From contig CAYOEZ010000100.1 in NCBI GenBank assembly GCA_964402955.1, positions 1-16,278 on the forward strand: a DNA stretch of 16,278 bases, written 5' to 3'. This DNA comes from CAYOEZ01 sp964402955 (lineage in GTDB: Bacteria; Chloroflexota; DTOL01; DAOUCN01). Within the stretch, counting starts at the first letter, position 1. Every line of letters starts with the position of its first letter. The notes under the pieces are model-generated. The model was not told the origin of the DNA, did no database searches, and saw only the letters and a list, made by a program, of their open reading frames with translations. The position numbers and the translations under genes are program-made. Positions 14,377 to 16,278 of this stretch are shown piece after piece.

Positions 14377-14850
14377 TCATGCTCTCGCATCCAGGAAATC
14401 GGCGAACCGGAGCAGTTCGGTGCGGACTTGCGTGTACAATGGCTCAACGTCCACAGCGAGCTTGCCAATCCTGGCCGGATCGAATTGGAAGGCATAAATG
14501 TTGCGCACTATGTGCCGGAAAGCTCTGTACTCGTTCAGTCCGTCATGGCTGCGCTGTGTGATTACTGATGGCCGCACTCCAGGTACGTCGGTCGCCATCT
14601 GCCGTAGCAACGCCTGGTGCCATCTCTCGCCTTCAGGAATCACCCTGTCAACTGTTGTGGCAATCAATTCGAAGATACGTTCCAAACCAGAGTAGAAGCT
14701 CTGCAGATTCAGAGCAACGCTGTCCAAATACAAGTCATCCGAAGATTGTTGAGCGCGCCGCCATGCCGCTTCGGCCCGCTCAATCGCCCGATCGATATCC
14801 AGGAGTTCATTACGGATACGGTCAGTCAGTTGGTTGGCGTGGCTCGTCAT
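14377..14850 (-). CDS. hepT: HEPN-domain protein, HepT-like toxin
   Basis: The product has 157 residues, all-helical in appearance, with a HEPN-type layout. Early helices include ERAEAAWRRAQQSSDDLYLDSVALNLQSFYSGLERIFELIA, where the 'xNLxSFYxGLERIFE' stretch is common in HepT-like proteins. The C-terminal conserved segment NEYRAFRHIVRNIYAFQFD (about 106-123) holds Arg109, Arg112, His113, Arg116, Asn117 and Tyr119. This differs from the classical Rx4-6H RNase motif order, but the segment recurs in this subgroup. The gene overlaps the MNT nucleotidyltransferase gene by 4 nt (ATGA), the expected HEPN-MNT pairing. By analogy, HepT is an RNase-like toxin neutralised by AMPylation from its partner. 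Activity here is inferred. Confidence 0.78.
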   Translation of the reverse strand: MTSHANQLTDRIRNELLDIDRAIERAEAAWRRAQQSSDDLYLDSVALNLQSFYSGLERIFELIATTVDRVIPEGERWHQALLRQMATDVPGVRPSVITQRSHDGLNEYRAFRHIVRNIYAFQFDPARIGKLAVDVEPLYTQVRTELLRFADFLDARA

Positions 14851-15236
14851 ACGTCGATGCCCTCACGATCAATGGCCTGACGCAGTCTCGGCGAACAGTC
14901 GCTAGGATCGACAAGATCAATCTTGAAGGTGGAGCTGAAGTCAATCATCGCGGCCACGGCGCCATAAAAGCGGTCAACGGGAATGCCCCGGGCGGCCAGG
15001 TCGATGTCGGATCGAAGCGTGAACCATGCTTTGTGAGCAAGGGAGCCAAAGAGCACAACGTTGGTGGCGCCGAATTCGCTGCGCAGTAGCTTCGCCGCCT
15101 GCCGTGCCACGCGCCAGGCTTGCCGGCGTCGTTTAGCTATCTGCATCTTCTCCTGCTCTGTCACTCGCTTGGCTGCTGCCCAAGGATCGTATGCTTGCCA
15201 TTCTTGAACGGTCATTTCCGATGCGGTCTTTGGCAT
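14847..15236 (-). CDS. mntA: MNT-type minimal nucleotidyltransferase antitoxin
   Basis: The product has 129 residues. An N-terminal helical region (about 20-55) rich in Arg/Lys/Gln precedes the nucleotidyltransferase core: VVLFGSLAHKAWFTLRSDID (about 60-79), with Gly64-Ser65, Asp77 and Asp79 as the NTP/metal motif. The third acidic residue is Asp107 in FKIDLVD. The spacing between GS and DxD is 11 residues, one more than the textbook 10. MntA-type enzymes transfer AMP to a tyrosine of the partner HepT and so disarm it. The ATG has AAGGAAAA upstream (complement of about 15242-15249). It overlaps the HEPN gene by 4 nt and begins 22 nt after the PIN toxin stop. Confidence 0.82.
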   Translation of the reverse strand: MPKTASEMTVQEWQAYDPWAAAKRVTEQEKMQIAKRRRQAWRVARQAAKLLRSEFGATNVVLFGSLAHKAWFTLRSDIDLAARGIPVDRFYGAVAAMIDFSSTFKIDLVDPSDCSPRLRQAIDREGIDV

Positions 15237-15258
15237 GTCTGCTTTTCCTTAGTGTATG

Positions 15259-15705
15259 TTAGACGATCTCATAGGTTGCGAGCCAACGAATTCCGCTTAC
15301 CTTGCCCTCTGTCTTGCGGAGGAGCGCCAGGTCCGCTGTGATCAGGTCAAGATGGCAACGATCTGCGACGGCCAGGTAGAGAGCATCATAGAGCGCGCAG
15401 TCATATGCCTGTGCCAGAGCAAATGCCTGCTCCAACACTTCGTCAGTGCTCACAAACGAGAAGTCCCAAGCCAAGAGATCCCGAATTGCCGCCGCGGCGA
15501 CGTCGGAGGTCATCCGTCCTCGCCTGCAGGCCACGGTGATGGCGTTGGCAACTTCACATTGGGCGTGGTCAGGCAGGACAACTGTCAAGTCTCCTTCGAT
15601 GAACGCTCGCTGCAGAGCTTGGGCCTGCTGCGCGTACTCCTCAGGCTGGAGATGCCACTTAGCAACAACAGACGCATCAAGCACAACGGCTCTAGAGGTG
15701 TTCAT
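15259..15705 (-). CDS. vapC: PIN-domain toxin (VapC-type RNase), complete
   Basis: The product has 148 residues and a full PIN active site. Asp10 lies in AVVLDASVVAKW, Glu51 in CEVANAI, Asp107 in LYDALYLAVAD, and Asp125 in LITAD. These four acidic residues coordinate the metal ions used for RNA cleavage. The ATG lies 14 nt inside the 3' end of the preceding HTH gene with AGGAG just upstream, so the pair is translationally coupled, antitoxin first. This is the usual type II order. In contrast to the PIN remnant at 13787-14068, nothing here looks damaged. The target RNA is unknown. Confidence 0.87.
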   Translation of the reverse strand: MNTSRAVVLDASVVAKWHLQPEEYAQQAQALQRAFIEGDLTVVLPDHAQCEVANAITVACRRGRMTSDVAAAAIRDLLAWDFSFVSTDEVLEQAFALAQAYDCALYDALYLAVADRCHLDLITADLALLRKTEGKVSGIRWLATYEIV

Positions 15706-16027
15706 ACTTCGTCTCCTCTTGCTGTCGTGCCAGACGGATCAACTCAGCGGTCGTCATGCCAAGGGGTTTCATCTGGGCGCGCAGACCATCCAGATGCGCA
15801 GCGATAGCCCGGCGTCGTTGGATGTCTTCTGGTGTTGCGGTCTTGATCAGCGCTGTACTCGGAGCTACGATGGGTTTCATAAACGCCTCGACATCCGCCC
15901 GACGGACGCGGACGCGTCCGCCCACCTTGATCGCCGGTAAGTCGCCCTTGCGGATGTGACGGCGGATAGTGAACTCGTTGACTTGGAACAGTGCGGCGAT
16001 TTCTTGTACAGACATGAGCTCAATCAT
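15692..16027 (-). CDS. Excisionase/MerR-like HTH antitoxin
   Basis: The ATG at complement 16027 is chosen because AGGAGG (complement of 16033-16038) lies 5 nt upstream. The longer frame to 16054 would start at or before the transcription start. The product has 111 residues. The N-terminus is a MerR/excisionase-type winged helix: MSVQEIAALFQVNEFTIRRHIRKGDLPAIKVGGRVRVRRADVEAFM. The C-terminal half (about 50-111) is a charged helical tail, TPEDIQRRRAIAAHLDGLRAQMKPLGMTTAELIRLARQQEE, suited to embracing the PIN toxin encoded immediately downstream. It is expected to bind its own promoter, where an inverted repeat overlaps the -10 region. Confidence 0.85.
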   Translation of the reverse strand: MIELMSVQEIAALFQVNEFTIRRHIRKGDLPAIKVGGRVRVRRADVEAFMKPIVAPSTALIKTATPEDIQRRRAIAAHLDGLRAQMKPLGMTTAELIRLARQQEETKYEHL

Positions 16028-16043
16028 GTGATCCTCCTGTGCA

Positions 16044-16074
16044 ATACTATACACGAGTATGCATGGCTTGTCAA
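16044..16074 (-). promoter_or_regulatory. Strong promoter with overlapping inverted repeat (toxin-antitoxin operon)
   Basis: On the minus strand, TTGACA (complement of 16069-16074, a perfect -35), a 17-bp spacer and TATAGT (complement of 16046-16051, 5 of 6) form a near-consensus sigma-70 promoter. ATACT (16044-16048) and AGTAT (16056-16060) are perfect inverted repeats 7 bp apart covering the -10, a natural operator for the HTH antitoxin. The expected transcript start is near 16039, so the leader is only about 12 nt and is mostly Shine-Dalgarno sequence. Confidence 0.75.
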
Positions 16075-16120
16075 CAGACTCTGGCGGATAGGTAGTGTAT
16101 CATATTGTGTGTAAGCTGTC

Positions 16121-16149
16121 TTGACGGGAGAAGACAATAGGCGTATCCT
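16121..16149 (+). promoter_or_regulatory. Divergent promoter toward the right edge
   Basis: TTGACG (16121-16126, 5 of 6), a 17-bp spacer and TATCCT (16144-16149, 4 of 6) make a plausible sigma-70 promoter on the + strand. It is followed by AAAGGAGGG (16174-16182) and an ATG at 16190. It is divergent from the toxin-antitoxin promoter about 50 bp away. Confidence 0.45.
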
Positions 16150-16189
16150 TCCCTTCTGAGTCGCCAACTCTTGAAAGGAGGGTACGCCC

Positions 16190-16246
16190 ATGCCAGAGCA
16201 AAAGGCGCTGACAGACCGCAGTGTTGTTCTGCTTATGACGAAATGA
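16190..16246 (+). CDS. 18-codon reading frame with strong ribosome-binding site
   Basis: The ATG at 16190 has a near-perfect Shine-Dalgarno sequence (AAAGGAGGG, ending 7 nt upstream) and a promoter-like sequence before it. The frame runs only 18 codons (MPEQKALTDRSVVLLMTK) to a TGA. It could be a leader peptide, a true small protein, or the 5' stub of a larger gene broken by a stop or frameshift. The window ends 32 nt later, so this cannot be settled. The initiation signals are much better than chance, but the product is unrecognised. Confidence 0.35.
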   Translation: MPEQKALTDRSVVLLMTK

Positions 16247-16278
16247 GACAAACGGGCATCGATATTATGTGAGGGTCT

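Noticed and set aside
16024..16251. A 75-codon minus-strand open frame upstream of the HTH antitoxin
   Set aside because: It overlaps the promoter and operator of the toxin-antitoxin operon and has no similarity I recognise. Its start has no ribosome-binding site.

Overview
The window reads as a chromosomal segment of a free-living bacterium, most likely Chloroflexota (Anaerolineae/Caldilineae-like). Pointers are secreted proteins with cohesin-type domains on Thr/Pro-rich stalks that end in short '(F/Y)LPxxV' tails, a DUF4012 membrane protein, moderately high GC, and GTG starts with good Shine-Dalgarno sequences. This assignment rests on gene content only. I saw no rRNA, tRNA or CRISPR array. 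No gene-free stretch exceeds about 250 bp.

Region 1 (1-6979, + strand) is a tightly packed, probably single operon of five exported or membrane proteins. It holds the 3' end of a cohesin-domain protein, a two-module cohesin/SdrD-B-like protein with a long Thr/Pro stalk, a secreted clan GH-A-like glycoside hydrolase, a DUF4012 protein, and a Thr/Pro-rich protein anchored by a C-terminal membrane helix. Neighbouring genes abut or overlap by 4-11 nt from 2835 onward. A short hairpin with a T-run at 7010-7026 may end the transcript. This looks like a cell-surface adhesion or carbohydrate-handling locus.

Region 2 (about 7030-10310, + strand) holds three tandem OmpR/PhoB-like winged-helix regulators. 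Each has a receiver domain missing different catalytic residues, and no histidine kinase is nearby. The third is followed after 2 nt by a NusG/RfaH-type paralogue. Together they suggest phosphorylation-independent transcription control coupled to an antitermination factor, which is the most unusual feature of the window.

Region 3 (10311-12877, + strand) contains yvcK, a translationally coupled 53-residue two-helix membrane protein, and a complete XerC/D-type tyrosine recombinase. The intergenic regions before yvcK and before the recombinase share a two-block, hairpin-forming repeat.

Region 4 (12886-16027, - strand) is a head-to-tail stack of toxin-antitoxin-type genes. In order of transcription these are an excisionase-like HTH antitoxin with a complete PIN toxin, an MNT nucleotidyltransferase with a HEPN protein (MntA/HepT type), a DUF104-like antitoxin with a decayed PIN toxin, and an AbiEi-like protein without its AbiEii partner. 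A near-consensus promoter with an overlapping inverted repeat drives the start of the stack, and a second promoter precedes the AbiEi-like gene. The right edge carries a divergent promoter and an 18-codon reading frame.
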